Assembly (NCBI GenBank): GCA_963832895.1
Contig: CAWHVQ010000001.1
Coordinates: forward strand, 1-64,000
Source: JAMXLO01 sp963832895
GTDB lineage: Bacteria > Pseudomonadota > Alphaproteobacteria > Acetobacterales > Acetobacteraceae
Reading direction: 5' to 3'
DNA: 64,000 nucleotides
The position numbers and the translations under genes were made by a program. Shown here in pieces: positions 36,332 to 46,650 of the stretch. Numbering within the stretch: the stretch's first letter is position 1; every line of letters starts with the position of its first letter. The notes below the pieces were generated by a model. The model was not told the DNA's origin, did not search any database, and was given only the letters and a program-made list of their open reading frames with translations.

Positions 36332-37574
36332 TTAGGCCGTGCGGTCTCGTTCTCCCCTGAGCGTGGCGGGAGGTCGGTACCCCAGCGGCTCAGCCACCAC
36401 GGGTGTCCACCGGGCCTTCTTCACGACCGACAGAAAAGACTGCGTGGAGGCGTGGTGGTCGCTGGCGGTGATCGTCAGCGGCGGGCCGCCGAACATGTCG
36501 CGCCAGTCCTTGATGTTTTCCATCGACTTTTGGAAGGTCTCCAGGTTCAGGTCGCGTCCCGCCCGCTGCAGCACGTCGGTGAGGCAGACCGCCGCCGCAT
36601 AGCCTGCCTCGCCGAGGTAGTTGATGTCGATACCGTAGCGTTGCTTGTAGCGCGCCGTGATCTCGCGTACCGCCGGACGAGGATCGTCGGAATAGGCATA
36701 GACCCCTGGCGACATTGAATAGAAGCCCTCCGCCGGCTCCCCGGGTGCCTCGGCCACGGCGGTGGAGTAGCTCGCGAACTGGCCACAGAACTCGACGTCC
36801 CATCCCATCTTGCGCGCGGTCTGCAGGATGATGATCGTGTCTCTTACGATCGTGCCCATGCAGACGAGATCGCAGCCCGCATCCTTGAGCCGGCTGACAT
36901 GCGCGTTGAAGTCGGTGGCGGTCGGACTGAACGTCGCGACGGCGCCCAGTTTCAGATGCATCGCATTCACCTGATCGACGACGCCGGCGTGAATGTCCTT
37001 GCCGAAATCGGTGTCCTCATACATCGAGCCGAAGACCTTCCGGCCTTTCGTTTCGGCGAAGTACTTCACGCACGAGCGCATCTGGTCATAGTACCGAGGA
37101 GAACTGGCCGTATTTGTACGGGCTCAGCGGCAGGTACATCGACCGCGCGCAGGTCAGCGGGAACACACTCGGCACCTGCTTCTCGATCATCATCGGCAGC
37201 ACCGCGTCCATCTGTGGCGTGCCGCCGCTGCTGATCGAGAGGAAGATGTTGTCGAGGTTGACCAGCTTGTTCATCGCCTGCACCGCCTTGGGGACCATGT
37301 ACTCCATGTCCTCGACGATGAAGCGGATCTTGCGGCCGTTGATGCCGCCTTTCGCGTTGACGTCATCGAACGCCATGCGGATCGAATTCGCGGCGTTGGT
37401 GCCCTGCACCGCCGTGACGCCGGACAGGTCGGTCATCATGCCGATGATGATCTCGGTATCTGACACACCGCGTGTGGCGGCGGCGGCGGCTCGTCCGATG
37501 ATGGCTGGCGAGGCGAGCAGGCCAGCGGCACCTGCCAGAACGGAGCGGCGTGTTGTCGCACGTGTCAGACCCAT
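36332..37574 (-). pseudogene. Branched-chain-type ABC substrate-binding protein, one frameshift
   Basis: The N-terminal part (37574 to ~37085) has a Tat signal, TTRRSVLAGAAGLLASPAII, then the periplasmic-binding start TEIIIGMMTDLSGVTAVQG and GGINGRKIRFIVEDMEY. At ~37085 the frame stops (QFSSVL then TGA), while the next frame reads RYYDQMRSCVKYFAETKGRK and continues to a normal C-terminus at 36332 (GYAAAVCLTDVLQRAGRDLN). One 1-base change would restore a ~414-aa protein of the Peripla_BP_6 family. Such proteins capture amino acids, amides or aromatic acids for an ABC importer; no permease or ATPase genes are next to it. Confidence 0.8.
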
Positions 37575-37726
37575 AACGTATTCTCCCTTTCGCAGCCGGA
37601 TGAGTCCGGCCGTCGTATCTTGCCAGTTGGCCCCCGGACATGACCGAGGCTCCGCCAGCTTTAGGAAAGGCTAGCGCGGATCGGGAGTGGTGTCATTCCC
37701 AACCAATCGATCGGCCACTGAGCCGG

Positions 37727-39907
37727 TTAAATGGCGGCCGTTTCAGGGCGCCGTATCGCTCGCTCGACCGCCATCGCCAGGTCATGCGTCGTGAACGGCT
37801 TCTGCACCGTCCGGTAACCGAGAGCCGACCAAGGACGCAGAGCATCATTCTCGACGTAGCCGGTCACGAAGAGGATCGGCGCGGAGGGCCAGAGCTTGGT
37901 GACCTCCGCGGCAAGCTGGATGCCGTTCATGGATGGCATCGCAAAGTCGAAGATCAGGACATCGAAGCGCTGATCGCGCGCAAGCAATTCCAAGGCGTCG
38001 TTGCCGCCGGTGGCTTCGACCACCTGATGTCCAAGCTCCTCAAGCATCGCGCGGACCGAGACGCGCACGCTGGCATCGTCATCGACCAACAGCACGCGGC
38101 CTGCACGGATGGATGATGCGACGGTCTCAGGCATTGGTGTCTCGATGTCCGGAGCATTGTCGGACTTGCGCAGGAAAAGGCTGACGGTCGTGCCAACCCT
38201 TGGTGCGCTCCGGAAAGCAAGTGCACCGCCCAGCTCAGTGACGAAGCCGGCTACCATCGACAGGCCCAGACCGGTTCCGCTGCCGACCTCCTTCGTCGTG
38301 AAGAATGGTTCGTGCGCGCGGGAACGGACCTCTTCGGTCATGCCCATGCCGGTGTCGACGACCTCGATGCACACATAGTCACCTGGTTTCAGTTCAGGCA
38401 CGTGACCATCGGCATCCTCTATCGCAAAGGGAGTGGTTCGGAACGTAAGGTCCCCACCATCCGGCATTGCATCACGCGCGTTGACCGCGAGGTTGAGCAA
38501 TGCAAGCTCGAGTTGGACCAGATCGGCCAGAGCCGGCCAGAGGTTATCGGCGAGGTCATAGTGCAGACGGATTGGTGGCCCGAGAGTGCGGCACAGCAAA
38601 TCGTCCATGCCGTTGATGACGGCGTTCACATCAACGGGCTGTACCGCGACTTCCTGTTTCCGCGAGAACGCCAGCATCTGCGCGGTGAGCTTGGCCCCGC
38701 GTTCCGCGGCCTTGGTTGCGGCCTGCAACAACCGCAGGGACCGCGGGTTGCTCTCGCGTCGCAAAACGAGCTCCAGCGAGGCAAGGATGACCGCGAGCAG
38801 ATTGTTGAAGTCGTGCGCCACACCGCCTGTCAGACGGCCGAGCGCCTCCATCTTCTGGCTTTGCTGCGCGATTGCTTCCGCCTGCCGCCGCCGCTCGGTC
38901 TCTTCCACAAGCCGATGCAGCGCATCATGCTCGATTGCGGTGTTCCGTCGCACGAGGCGCTCGGTTGCGAGCAGCAGGACACTGAGCAGGAGCGTGCATG
39001 CACCGATCACCGCAACATGAACGGCCCAGGTCTGCAGAAAGACCGATCGGTCGATGGCGTAACTCACCAGCAGCGGCAGATTGTCCAATCGTCTGAAGGC
39101 GGCGATCTGCACGCTGCCATCCGAGGGCGATCGAATTGAAAGCAAGCCAGAGGTATTGCCGGACCGGGCAGCCATCATCAACGCGTCGGATGCTGGAAGC
39201 GCAGCCAGATGGCCGGTTGGATCGGGGAACTGCGCCAGGATTGCGCCATCCGTGCGAACAAGCTGGGCGGCCGAGGCACCGGGCACGTCCAGCACTTCAC
39301 GATAGATGTTCTCGAAATATTGCCGCGAGACGGTTACCCCCACCACACCGTCGAATTTCCCATCCTGCACCCGGCGGCGGCTTATCATGAAGCCGGTGGT
39401 TCCGGAGATTGTGCCGGGAAATGGCGCGCTGATGACGACGCCGTCGCTGTTCTGGGGCTTGACGGCGGCGAAGTATTCCGCGTTGTGAACATCATATCTG
39501 GGCATTGGATAGGCACGGCTGCTGGCGGCGATCGTGCCGGTCGGGTCGGTCAGGAACACTGCCTCGACCTGAGGCAGCTCGCGCCGCATCTGGTCCAGGA
39601 ACTCGTGTGTATCGGGCGATCCGGCCAGGGTCGCCCAGTCCTCGTTGCCGACGTGATCCAGCACGCTCGTGAGCACCAACTGGACCGCTTCCACCACCGT
39701 CCTGGCATGTTCAGCCAAGGCGTTGGTGGCGGTCGCCACGTCGTTGCGCGTCCGCGCCAGTTCCTCGCGGTAGTCGACCCACGCCAGACCCAGGAACAGC
39801 ACGGCAGGAAAAACCACGCATGCAACCCGTAACGGGTTGGTGAGGCGTTTCGACCGCATGCCGAGCAGGCCGGTGCGCGTATTCACGGCTTTGATGTCAG
39901 CGTCCAT
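37727..39907 (-). CDS. Hybrid sensor histidine kinase with PDC sensor and receiver
   Basis: 726 aa. TM1 at ~28-46 (VACVVFPAVLFLGLAWVDY), a periplasmic PDC/Cache sensor (~47-300; RAYPMPRYDVHNAEYFAAVK, MISRRRVQDGKFDGVVGVTV), TM2 at ~300-320 (VIGACTLLLSVLLLATERL), a HisKA domain with His365 (GGVAHDFNNLLAVI), an ATPase domain (LNLAVNARDAMPDGGDLTF N-box; VVDTGMGMTEEV; GTGLGLSMVAGF), and a C-terminal receiver with Asp654 (LIFDFAMPSMNG). The receiver has no output domain, so signals probably pass on by phosphorelay. The PDC domain usually binds small carboxylates or amino acids. It lies 150 bp upstream of the binding-protein gene's 5' side on the same strand and may sense the same ligand. Confidence 0.92.
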   Translation of the reverse strand: MDADIKAVNTRTGLLGMRSKRLTNPLRVACVVFPAVLFLGLAWVDYREELARTRNDVATATNALAEHARTVVEAVQLVLTSVLDHVGNEDWATLAGSPDTHEFLDQMRRELPQVEAVFLTDPTGTIAASSRAYPMPRYDVHNAEYFAAVKPQNSDGVVISAPFPGTISGTTGFMISRRRVQDGKFDGVVGVTVSRQYFENIYREVLDVPGASAAQLVRTDGAILAQFPDPTGHLAALPASDALMMAARSGNTSGLLSIRSPSDGSVQIAAFRRLDNLPLLVSYAIDRSVFLQTWAVHVAVIGACTLLLSVLLLATERLVRRNTAIEHDALHRLVEETERRRQAEAIAQQSQKMEALGRLTGGVAHDFNNLLAVILASLELVLRRESNPRSLRLLQAATKAAERGAKLTAQMLAFSRKQEVAVQPVDVNAVINGMDDLLCRTLGPPIRLHYDLADNLWPALADLVQLELALLNLAVNARDAMPDGGDLTFRTTPFAIEDADGHVPELKPGDYVCIEVVDTGMGMTEEVRSRAHEPFFTTKEVGSGTGLGLSMVAGFVTELGGALAFRSAPRVGTTVSLFLRKSDNAPDIETPMPETVASSIRAGRVLLVDDDASVRVSVRAMLEELGHQVVEATGGNDALELLARDQRFDVLIFDFAMPSMNGIQLAAEVTKLWPSAPILFVTGYVENDALRPWSALGYRTVQKPFTTHDLAMAVERAIRRPETAAI

Positions 39908-40013
39908 CGACTGTTGGGACGACGGCTGTTACGGCACCATTTTGGCACGCAGATGGCGGGCAAGGTCAATGTTCGCGGAGCAGCCGTGCGAGTAAAGGGC
40001 GACGCCGCCCGCG

Positions 40014-41258
40014 CTACTCCGCGGCGGCGCGCGCGGACTGCCTGGCTCCGCCCATGTAGTCAACGCTGACCGGCTGGTTCGTCTCGAACGGGCTCTTGAG
40101 GTCGAATTCCTTCGCCATCTCGCGCACCGCCGGGAACACCTCGGTGCCGAGTAGCCGGATGCAGGTCTTGGCATCCTCATGCGACACGGTGCCGTCATTG
40201 CCCCAGAAGGCGAAGATGCCGGGCCGAGTCTCCTCCAGCAGGACGCGCAGCTTGGCGATGACCTGCTTGGGCGTGCCGGCGATGATCATCATCTCCTTGA
40301 GCTGGCCCTCCAGGTTCGGACGGGCGCGCGGGCTGGTCGACCGGCCGATGGAGGACTCGACGAAACCGCGGCGGTTCTCCGGGCTGTAGTAGCCTGCGGG
40401 GGTGCTCCACACCGGATGCGCCAGGCCGGTGAACTCGCCTTGCATCCAGAGGAACTGGCGCGCGTTCTCCAGCGCCTTCTCCTCGGTCTCGGCGACGTGG
40501 ATCTGCTTCAGCAGGCCGTGATACGCCGGACCTCCGGCATAGCCCGCCGCGGCCGCCGTATCGTCGTACATCTTCCAGATCTGATTGGTGCGTTCGACCG
40601 GCGTGTTGAGCGCGATGTAGGGATAGCCATGCTGTGCCGCCCAGATGATTGTCTCGCGGCTGATGACGCCGGGGATCCAGATGCGCGGATGCGGCTTCTG
40701 CATCGGCACCGCCCACGGATTGACGACGCGGTGCTGGTAGTGCGTGCCCTCCCAGCGGAACGGCCCCGGTGTCGTCCAGGTCTTCACGATGAGGTCGTGC
40801 GCCTCCTCGAAGCGCTCGCGGTTGAACGCCGGGTTGACGCCGTTGGCGAGCTGCTCCTGGCCACCGCCGCGCACGAAGCCGGATACCAGCCGGCCTTTGC
40901 TGATCATGTCGATCATCGCCAGCTCTTCGGCGAGCTGAACGGGATTGTCCGACAGCGGCAATGGGTTGCCCAGGATGACGATCTTCACGTTCTTCGTCAT
41001 CGCGGCGAGGATCGAGGCGAATATGTTGGTGCGTGCCTGCATGCAGAACGGCGCGTTGTGATGCTCGTTCAGCATGATGCCGTCAAAGCCCAGCTCGTCG
41101 ACCAGCAGGTAGTGCTCGAGATACTCGTTGTACAGCCGGCTGCCCTCGCTTGGGTCGAAATGGCTGTTCGAGAACATCAGGGCGGTGGCGCCGAAGTCCA
41201 GGCCGGCCTGGGCGAAATAGGCCGACATCGGCTGTTCGGTGAAGTACATCAGGTGCAT
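40014..41258 (-). CDS. LLM-class flavin-dependent monooxygenase
   Basis: 414 aa from ATG 41258 (GGGAG upstream); the frame to 41348 adds unrelated residues. Bacterial luciferase-like fold: MYFTEQPMSAYFAQAGLD, GFDGIMLNEHHNAPFCMQAR, VKIVILGNPLPLSDNPVQLA, GRLVSGFVRGGGQEQLANGV, and PHPRIWIPGVISRETIIWAA. These enzymes use FMNH2 supplied by a reductase to oxygenate substrates. It is divergent from the Baeyer-Villiger-type monooxygenase with a ~130-bp shared upstream region, so the two are probably regulated together. Confidence 0.9.
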   Translation of the reverse strand: MHLMYFTEQPMSAYFAQAGLDFGATALMFSNSHFDPSEGSRLYNEYLEHYLLVDELGFDGIMLNEHHNAPFCMQARTNIFASILAAMTKNVKIVILGNPLPLSDNPVQLAEELAMIDMISKGRLVSGFVRGGGQEQLANGVNPAFNRERFEEAHDLIVKTWTTPGPFRWEGTHYQHRVVNPWAVPMQKPHPRIWIPGVISRETIIWAAQHGYPYIALNTPVERTNQIWKMYDDTAAAAGYAGGPAYHGLLKQIHVAETEEKALENARQFLWMQGEFTGLAHPVWSTPAGYYSPENRRGFVESSIGRSTSPRARPNLEGQLKEMMIIAGTPKQVIAKLRVLLEETRPGIFAFWGNDGTVSHEDAKTCIRLLGTEVFPAVREMAKEFDLKSPFETNQPVSVDYMGGARQSARAAAE

Positions 41259-41386
41259 GACGATCTCCCTTCCGCCGCGACAAAGGCGGGCTGCTGGCCG
41301 TTTCACTAGGTTTGTGACAAGGCTAGTCCTGCGTCTGCCTGCCGGCAACCGTGGGTCGAAGTTGGCATGATGCCGGGCGTCGGGCG

Positions 41387-43033
41387 ATGATCGATAAACC
41401 TATTCAGGAGCGACAGCAGTTGGCCGACTTGGGCGAAGCGCCGGATTATGACGCCATCATCATTGGGGCAGGGATGTCGGGCCTGTACCAGCTCTACCGT
41501 CTGCGCGAGCTGGGGATGCGGGTGCGGGTGTTCGAGGGCGGCACCGGCGTTGGCGGCACGTGGTACTGGAACCGCTATCCGGGCGCGCGCTTCAATTCCG
41601 AAAGCTACTCCTACAGCTACTCGTTTTCGCAGGAGCTGCTGGCTGAATGGAACTGGTCGGAGCATTTCTCCGGCCAGCCGGAGACGCTGCGCTATCTCAA
41701 CCATGTCGCCGACAGGTTCGATCTGCGCCGCGACATTCAGTTCCGCAGCCGGGTGGTCGCGGCGCACTGGCAGGAGGCGAGCCGGCGCTGGGACGTGACG
41801 CTGGAGGACGGCAGTCGCCACAGCGCGCGCTTTCTGATCACCGCGGTGGGTCCGCTGTCGGCACCGACGATGCCGCGCATCGAGGGAGTGGAGACGTTTC
41901 AGGGGCAATCCTGCCATACCGCGAGATGGCCGCATGAGCCGGTGAGTTTCGCGGGCAAGCGGGTGGCGGTGATTGGCACCGGTGCGACCGGCGTGCAGAC
42001 GATCCAGGAGGTGGCAAAGACAGTTGGCCACCTGACCGTGTTCCAGCGCACGCCGAACTGGTGCGCGCCACTGCACAACGGCACGATCGACGCTGCGACG
42101 ATGGCGCAGATCAAGGCGGGCTATCCGGAGATGTTCAGGCGGTGCCAGGAAACCTTCGCCTGCTTCCTGCACACGCCCGATCCGCGGGGCACGTTCGAGG
42201 TGACGCCGGAGGAGCGCGAAGCGTTCTGGGAGAAGCTTTACGCGGAGCGTGGCTTCGGCATCTGGCAAGGCAATTTTCGCGACATCCTTACCGATCGGGC
42301 GGCCAACGCTGCCATCTCGGATTTTGTCGGCAAGAAGATCCGCCAGCGGGTGAAGGACCCCAACGTGGCCGAGAAGCTGATCCCGAAGCACCACGGTTTT
42401 GGCACGCGCCGTGTTCCGCTCGAGACGCGATATTACGAGGTCTACAACCAGCCGAATGTCGTGCTGGTGGACATCAACGAAACGCCGATCGAGCGGATCA
42501 CCCCGACAGGCATCAAGACCAGCGATGCCGAGTATGCGTTTGATATCATCATCTACGCGACGGGTTTCGATGCCATCACCGGGAGCTTCGACCGCATCGA
42601 CATTCGTGGCGTGGATGCGCGGAAGCTGAAGGACAAGTGGGCGGACGGCCCGCAGACCTATCTCGGCGTTCTGGTGACGGACTTCCCGAACATGATGATG
42701 CTGATGGGGCCACATACAGCGCTGGGCAACATTCCGCGCAGCATCGAATACAATGTCGATTGGGTGACGCGTCTGCTGCGCCATGCGCGGGAGCATGGCC
42801 TCACGCGCGTGGCGGCGACGGACGCGGGGGTGACGTCGTGGACCGATCACGTCAAGTCGTGTGGGGTGGGTCTGCTGTCCAACGAGGTCAACTCCTGGAT
42901 GACCGGGATCAACTCCAATGTGGCGGGCAAGCAGACCCGCATTATCGCGCGCTATAGCGGCAGTGCGCCGGCATACCGGGCACGGTGTGATGAGGTGGCG
43001 GCGAAGCGATATCAGGAACTCGCGCTGGCATAG
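41387..43033 (+). CDS. Baeyer-Villiger-type flavin monooxygenase
   Basis: 548 aa from ATG 41387. First FAD-binding loop IIGAGMSGLYQLYRLRELG, the GGTWYWNRYPGARFNSES region of cyclohexanone-monooxygenase-like enzymes, the Baeyer-Villiger fingerprint FQGQSCHTARWP at residues 171-182 (F-x-G-x-x-x-H-x-x-x-W-P), and the NADPH loop VIGTGATGVQTIQEVA. It inserts oxygen next to a ketone to give an ester or lactone. Its neighbours include a serine hydrolase and an enoyl-CoA hydratase on the same strand, which could open the ester and continue the breakdown. Confidence 0.93.
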   Translation: MIDKPIQERQQLADLGEAPDYDAIIIGAGMSGLYQLYRLRELGMRVRVFEGGTGVGGTWYWNRYPGARFNSESYSYSYSFSQELLAEWNWSEHFSGQPETLRYLNHVADRFDLRRDIQFRSRVVAAHWQEASRRWDVTLEDGSRHSARFLITAVGPLSAPTMPRIEGVETFQGQSCHTARWPHEPVSFAGKRVAVIGTGATGVQTIQEVAKTVGHLTVFQRTPNWCAPLHNGTIDAATMAQIKAGYPEMFRRCQETFACFLHTPDPRGTFEVTPEEREAFWEKLYAERGFGIWQGNFRDILTDRAANAAISDFVGKKIRQRVKDPNVAEKLIPKHHGFGTRRVPLETRYYEVYNQPNVVLVDINETPIERITPTGIKTSDAEYAFDIIIYATGFDAITGSFDRIDIRGVDARKLKDKWADGPQTYLGVLVTDFPNMMMLMGPHTALGNIPRSIEYNVDWVTRLLRHAREHGLTRVAATDAGVTSWTDHVKSCGVGLLSNEVNSWMTGINSNVAGKQTRIIARYSGSAPAYRARCDEVAAKRYQELALA

Positions 43034-43064
43034 AGCCAGCAGTCAATCGGAGCAGGAGGTCGTG

Positions 43065-44315
43065 GTGAAAGCAGAAGCGGTCGGGCTGTCAGCGTCGCGG
43101 TTGGCGCGCCTGGATGAGGTGATGAAGCGTCGCTACGTCGATAGCGGCCGGCTGCCGGGCGTGCTGACCATGGTCTACCGTCGCGGCAAGCTGGCTCATA
43201 CCGGCATGTCGGGGCATATGGACCTCGAGCGCGACAAGCGAATGCGCGAGGACGCGATATTTCGCATCTATTCCATGAGCAAGCCGATCACGTCGGTCGC
43301 GCTGATGATGCTGGTCGAGGACGGTCTGATCGGCCTGGACGATGACGTCGCCACGCACATTCCGTCGTGGAAGAATCTCGGGGTCTATGCTACCGGCCTG
43401 CCGAGCCTCGTCGCCGTGGGAGAGCCGAGTTTCGTGACGACGCCTGTTGTGCGGCCTATGAAGGTCGTGGACTTGGTGACGCATACCTCGGGCCTGACCT
43501 ATGGGTTCATGAACCGCACCAGCGTCGATCGCGCTTACCGTCGTGCGCACATTGCCGAACCGAGCGCCGAGGGCGGGCTCGATGCGATGATCGAGCACTT
43601 GTCTAAGTTGCCGCTGGAGTATTCGCCGGGAACGGGGTGGAACTACTCCGTCTCGATCGATGTGATGGGGTATCTCGTGCAGAAGCTCAGCGGCGTGAGC
43701 TTCGGCGAGTTCCTGCGCACGCGGCTGTTCGAGCCGTTGGGGATGAACGACACCGCTTTCTGGTGCCCGCCGGAGAAGATCGAGCGCTTTGCATCCTGTT
43801 ATATGCCACGGCATGGCGGCGGCCTGCTGACGCAGGACGATGCGGGCAACAGCACATACGCCGCGCCACCGAAGCTGGAGTCCGGCGGTGGCGGCCTGGT
43901 GTCGACCGCGCACGACTACATGCAGTTCTGTCGGATGATGCTGAACGGTGGCACGCTCGATGGCGTGCAGATCCTCAGTCCCAAGACGGTCGCGTTGTTC
44001 AGTCTGAACCACCTGCCGGACAACAAGGAGCTGGCGGACATGGCGCCGCCGGGCCTGTTCAGTGAGTCAGGCTATTCGGGCATCGGCTTCTCGATCGGCT
44101 GCGGCGTGAATGTCGACGTGGCCAAGACGCGCCTGCCTGGCACGGTGGGCGAGTACTTCTGGGGTGGCGCCGCCTCGACCGCGTTCTGGATCGACCCGAA
44201 GGAAGAACTAGCGGCGGTGTTCATGACGCAGGTCATGGGCAGTGACGCCCGGCTGACACTGCGCCGTGACCTGCGCACGCTGGTCTATTCGGCGATGACC
44301 GAGTCATTTGCCTAA
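43065..44315 (+). CDS. Serine hydrolase, class C beta-lactamase/esterase family
   Basis: 416 aa from GTG 43065 (AGGAGGT 5 bp upstream; GTG 43062 possible). The S-x-x-K motif is in FRIYSMSKPITSVALMMLVE, the Y-x-N-like motif in GWNYSVSIDVMGYLVQ, and a C-terminal FWGGAASTAFWIDPK replaces the KTG box. No signal peptide, so it is probably a cytoplasmic esterase (EstB/ LovD-like) rather than a beta-lactamase. It follows the Baeyer-Villiger gene by 31 bp, fitting hydrolysis of the ester or lactone it makes. Confidence 0.9.
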   Translation: MKAEAVGLSASRLARLDEVMKRRYVDSGRLPGVLTMVYRRGKLAHTGMSGHMDLERDKRMREDAIFRIYSMSKPITSVALMMLVEDGLIGLDDDVATHIPSWKNLGVYATGLPSLVAVGEPSFVTTPVVRPMKVVDLVTHTSGLTYGFMNRTSVDRAYRRAHIAEPSAEGGLDAMIEHLSKLPLEYSPGTGWNYSVSIDVMGYLVQKLSGVSFGEFLRTRLFEPLGMNDTAFWCPPEKIERFASCYMPRHGGGLLTQDDAGNSTYAAPPKLESGGGGLVSTAHDYMQFCRMMLNGGTLDGVQILSPKTVALFSLNHLPDNKELADMAPPGLFSESGYSGIGFSIGCGVNVDVAKTRLPGTVGEYFWGGAASTAFWIDPKEELAAVFMTQVMGSDARLTLRRDLRTLVYSAMTESFA

Positions 44316-44329
44316 TCCGTCGGGAGAAG

Positions 44330-45181
44330 ATGATGGGACCAAGACTTGTCGAGTATTTGCTGTATGAGCCGGAGGACAGCGGTATCCTCTGGATCAAGTT
44401 CAATCGTCCGGAGCGGATGAACGCGCTGGTGGGGACCGCGGAGGAGAATGGCACCGTCGCGAAGGTCGGCGAATACATGCGGGCCGGCGACGACGATCCC
44501 AATGTGCGCGTGATTGTGCTGACCGGCGTGGGGCGTGGCTTCTGTTCCGGTGCGAATTTGGGATCGCGGGCGACAGAGGACATCACCGGACAAAACCTTT
44601 CCGGCAATCGTGGGACGCACGAAGGACCCGATGCGGCGCGCCAGCACTTCTTCCACGGATTTACCCAGCTTCACCGCGATATATCGCTGATCCGCAAGCC
44701 GACGATCGCGATGATCAATGGTCCGGCGGTCGGATCGGGCATGGATATGGCACTGCACTGCGATATCCGTGTCGGCTGCGAGAGGACGCGTTTCATCGGC
44801 TATCACAACGCCGGACAGATCATCGAGAACGGCGGGTCATACTATCTTCCCAAAATGGTGGGCCTCGGCCGTGCCCTGGAATTTGTCTATACCGGCGAGC
44901 TGAACGCAGAGCGGGCATACGAGTGGGGGATGCTCAACCATCTGGTGTCTTCCGAGAAGCTGGAAGAGACCACGCGCGAACTGTGCGAAAAGATCATCGC
45001 CCGGCCGCCACTGGTGCAGTGGGTGAGCAAGCGTGTCATGCGTGCCGCTTTGGACAGCACACTGGAGACGACGATGGTGCTTACCTCCAACGCTGGCGGC
45101 ATCCTGCAGAACTCCGAGGATGCGAAGGAGGCGAGGCGCGCTTTTGTCGAGAAGCGAAAGGGCCGGTTCAGGGGGGTGTGA
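44330..45181 (+). CDS. Enoyl-CoA hydratase/isomerase family protein
   Basis: 283 aa with GGGAGAAG before ATG 44330 (ATG 44333 fits spacing better). Crotonase fold: LWIKFNRPERMNALV, VIVLTGVGRGFCSGANLGS (oxyanion-hole loop), KPTIAMINGPAVGSGMDMAL (second oxyanion-hole segment), and GSYYLPKMVGLGRALEFVYT. In this family the pair of catalytic Glu residues is variable; here one position is in GQIIENGGSYY. It hydrates, isomerises or hydrolyses an acyl-CoA. It follows the esterase gene by 14 bp and shares its transcript. Confidence 0.9.
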   Translation: MMGPRLVEYLLYEPEDSGILWIKFNRPERMNALVGTAEENGTVAKVGEYMRAGDDDPNVRVIVLTGVGRGFCSGANLGSRATEDITGQNLSGNRGTHEGPDAARQHFFHGFTQLHRDISLIRKPTIAMINGPAVGSGMDMALHCDIRVGCERTRFIGYHNAGQIIENGGSYYLPKMVGLGRALEFVYTGELNAERAYEWGMLNHLVSSEKLEETTRELCEKIIARPPLVQWVSKRVMRAALDSTLETTMVLTSNAGGILQNSEDAKEARRAFVEKRKGRFRGV

Positions 45182-45319
45182 CAGGCCACACGGGGACGGA
45201 GACTGCTTCGCGGCGCTCGCAATGACAATGCCAACGTGCATCGCGCTCCAACTATAGTGGGTGCCAGTTCGACCGGCATGATGCTTGCATAGGGTTATCA
45301 ACGGCGCGGGAGTGGATAG

Positions 45320-46636
45320 ATGTCGGCGAAGCCCTTTCACCTTGGCTGGTTTCTGCAGGGCTCGAGTGCGCAGGCCTGGGGCGAGAGCTGGACCGGACAC
45401 ATCGGCAGCAACTGGATGGTGCCGGAGCTGTTTGTCGACATGGCGCGTTCGCTGGAGCGCGCGTGCTTTGATTACCTGCTGATCGAGGACTCGTCCTATG
45501 TCGGCGAGAGCTGGGGCGGCTCGACCGAACTGTATCTGAAGCACGCCATCGCGGTGCCGCGGCAGGATCCTTCGGTGGTCGCGTCGCTGATGACCCAGGC
45601 GACGTCGCGCATCGGCATTGTGCCGACCTTCGGCACCTACGCCTATCCGCCTTACCTGCTCGCGCGGCTGATCGCGACGCTGGATCAGGTGTCGGAGGGC
45701 CGCATCGGGTGGAACGCCGTCACCGGCAGTTCCGACTTTGCCGCGATGAACTTCGGCCTGCCGGGGATGCCGGAGCATGACCTTCGCTACGACATGGCCG
45801 ACGAATACATGGAGGTCTGCCGGCGGCTCTGGGGTTCGTGGGAACCGGGCGCGATCATCGCCGATCGGCACAGCGGATTTCTGGTCGATCACACCAAGGT
45901 CCATGCGGTGAATTTCGAGGGTCGCTACTACAAGACACGTGGGCCGCTGAATTCGGGACCGTGTGTGCAGGGGCAGCCGGTAATCGCGCAGGCCGGTGGC
46001 TCGCCGCGAGGACGGCAGTTCGCCTCGCAGTACGCCGACACGATTGTGGCGCACACCAAGGGCGTTGCCGGGATGAAGGCGTACCGCGACGACGTGCGTG
46101 CCCGCATGGTGGCGCATGGGCGCGATCCGGAATCGTGCAAGGTGCTGTTCCTGGTGGCACCGATCATCGCCGAAACGGAGAAGGAGGCGCAGGAGAAGAA
46201 ACGGCTGCGCGCGGCGCGTGCCGAGGCACAGATCCCGCAGCGGCTCGCGCATCTCGGGAAGGTGACGAACATCGACTTCGGCCGCTTCGATCTCGACAAG
46301 CCGTTGCCGAACGATGTCACCACCAACGGGCATCAGCAGACGTTGGATGAATTCCGCGTCAAGTCTGCCGGCAGGACGCTGCGCGAGGCGATGCTCGACC
46401 ACAATGCCACGGAACTCTCGGTGGAACTGGTCGGCTCGCCGGACTCGCTCGCGGCTCGCATGGGCGAGGTGATGGAGGAAGTCGGCGGCGACGGCTTCCT
46501 GTTCTCGTTGCCGAATGTCAACCGTCGCACCCTGGCTGAGGTGGAGGATGGGCTGGTGCCGGCGTTGCAGGACCGCGGTTTGGTACGCGCGGCATACACC
46601 CACCGGTATTTTAGGGATAACCTCCTCGAGTTTTGA
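45320..46636 (+). CDS. LLM-class monooxygenase, NtaA/DszA type
   Basis: 438 aa. N-terminus KPFHLGWFLQGSSAQAWGES and DYLLIEDSSYVGESWGGSTE are typical of the NtaA/SnaA/SoxA (DszA) subgroup; others are RIGIVPTFGTYAYPPYLLAR, GRIGWNAVTGSSDFAAMNFG and VIAQAGGSPRGRQFASQYAD. Members oxygenate or desulfurise/dealkylate substrates with FMNH2. It is a second, distant LLM enzyme in this island. It is 14 bp upstream of the M20 amidohydrolase start, so the two steps are probably consecutive. Confidence 0.9.
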   Translation: MSAKPFHLGWFLQGSSAQAWGESWTGHIGSNWMVPELFVDMARSLERACFDYLLIEDSSYVGESWGGSTELYLKHAIAVPRQDPSVVASLMTQATSRIGIVPTFGTYAYPPYLLARLIATLDQVSEGRIGWNAVTGSSDFAAMNFGLPGMPEHDLRYDMADEYMEVCRRLWGSWEPGAIIADRHSGFLVDHTKVHAVNFEGRYYKTRGPLNSGPCVQGQPVIAQAGGSPRGRQFASQYADTIVAHTKGVAGMKAYRDDVRARMVAHGRDPESCKVLFLVAPIIAETEKEAQEKKRLRAARAEAQIPQRLAHLGKVTNIDFGRFDLDKPLPNDVTTNGHQQTLDEFRVKSAGRTLREAMLDHNATELSVELVGSPDSLAARMGEVMEEVGGDGFLFSLPNVNRRTLAEVEDGLVPALQDRGLVRAAYTHRYFRDNLLEF

Positions 46637-46650
46637 GCGGGGAGAGGGGC

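Noticed and set aside
41306..42850. 514-codon minus-strand frame
   Set aside because: Antisense shadow of the Baeyer-Villiger-type monooxygenase gene.
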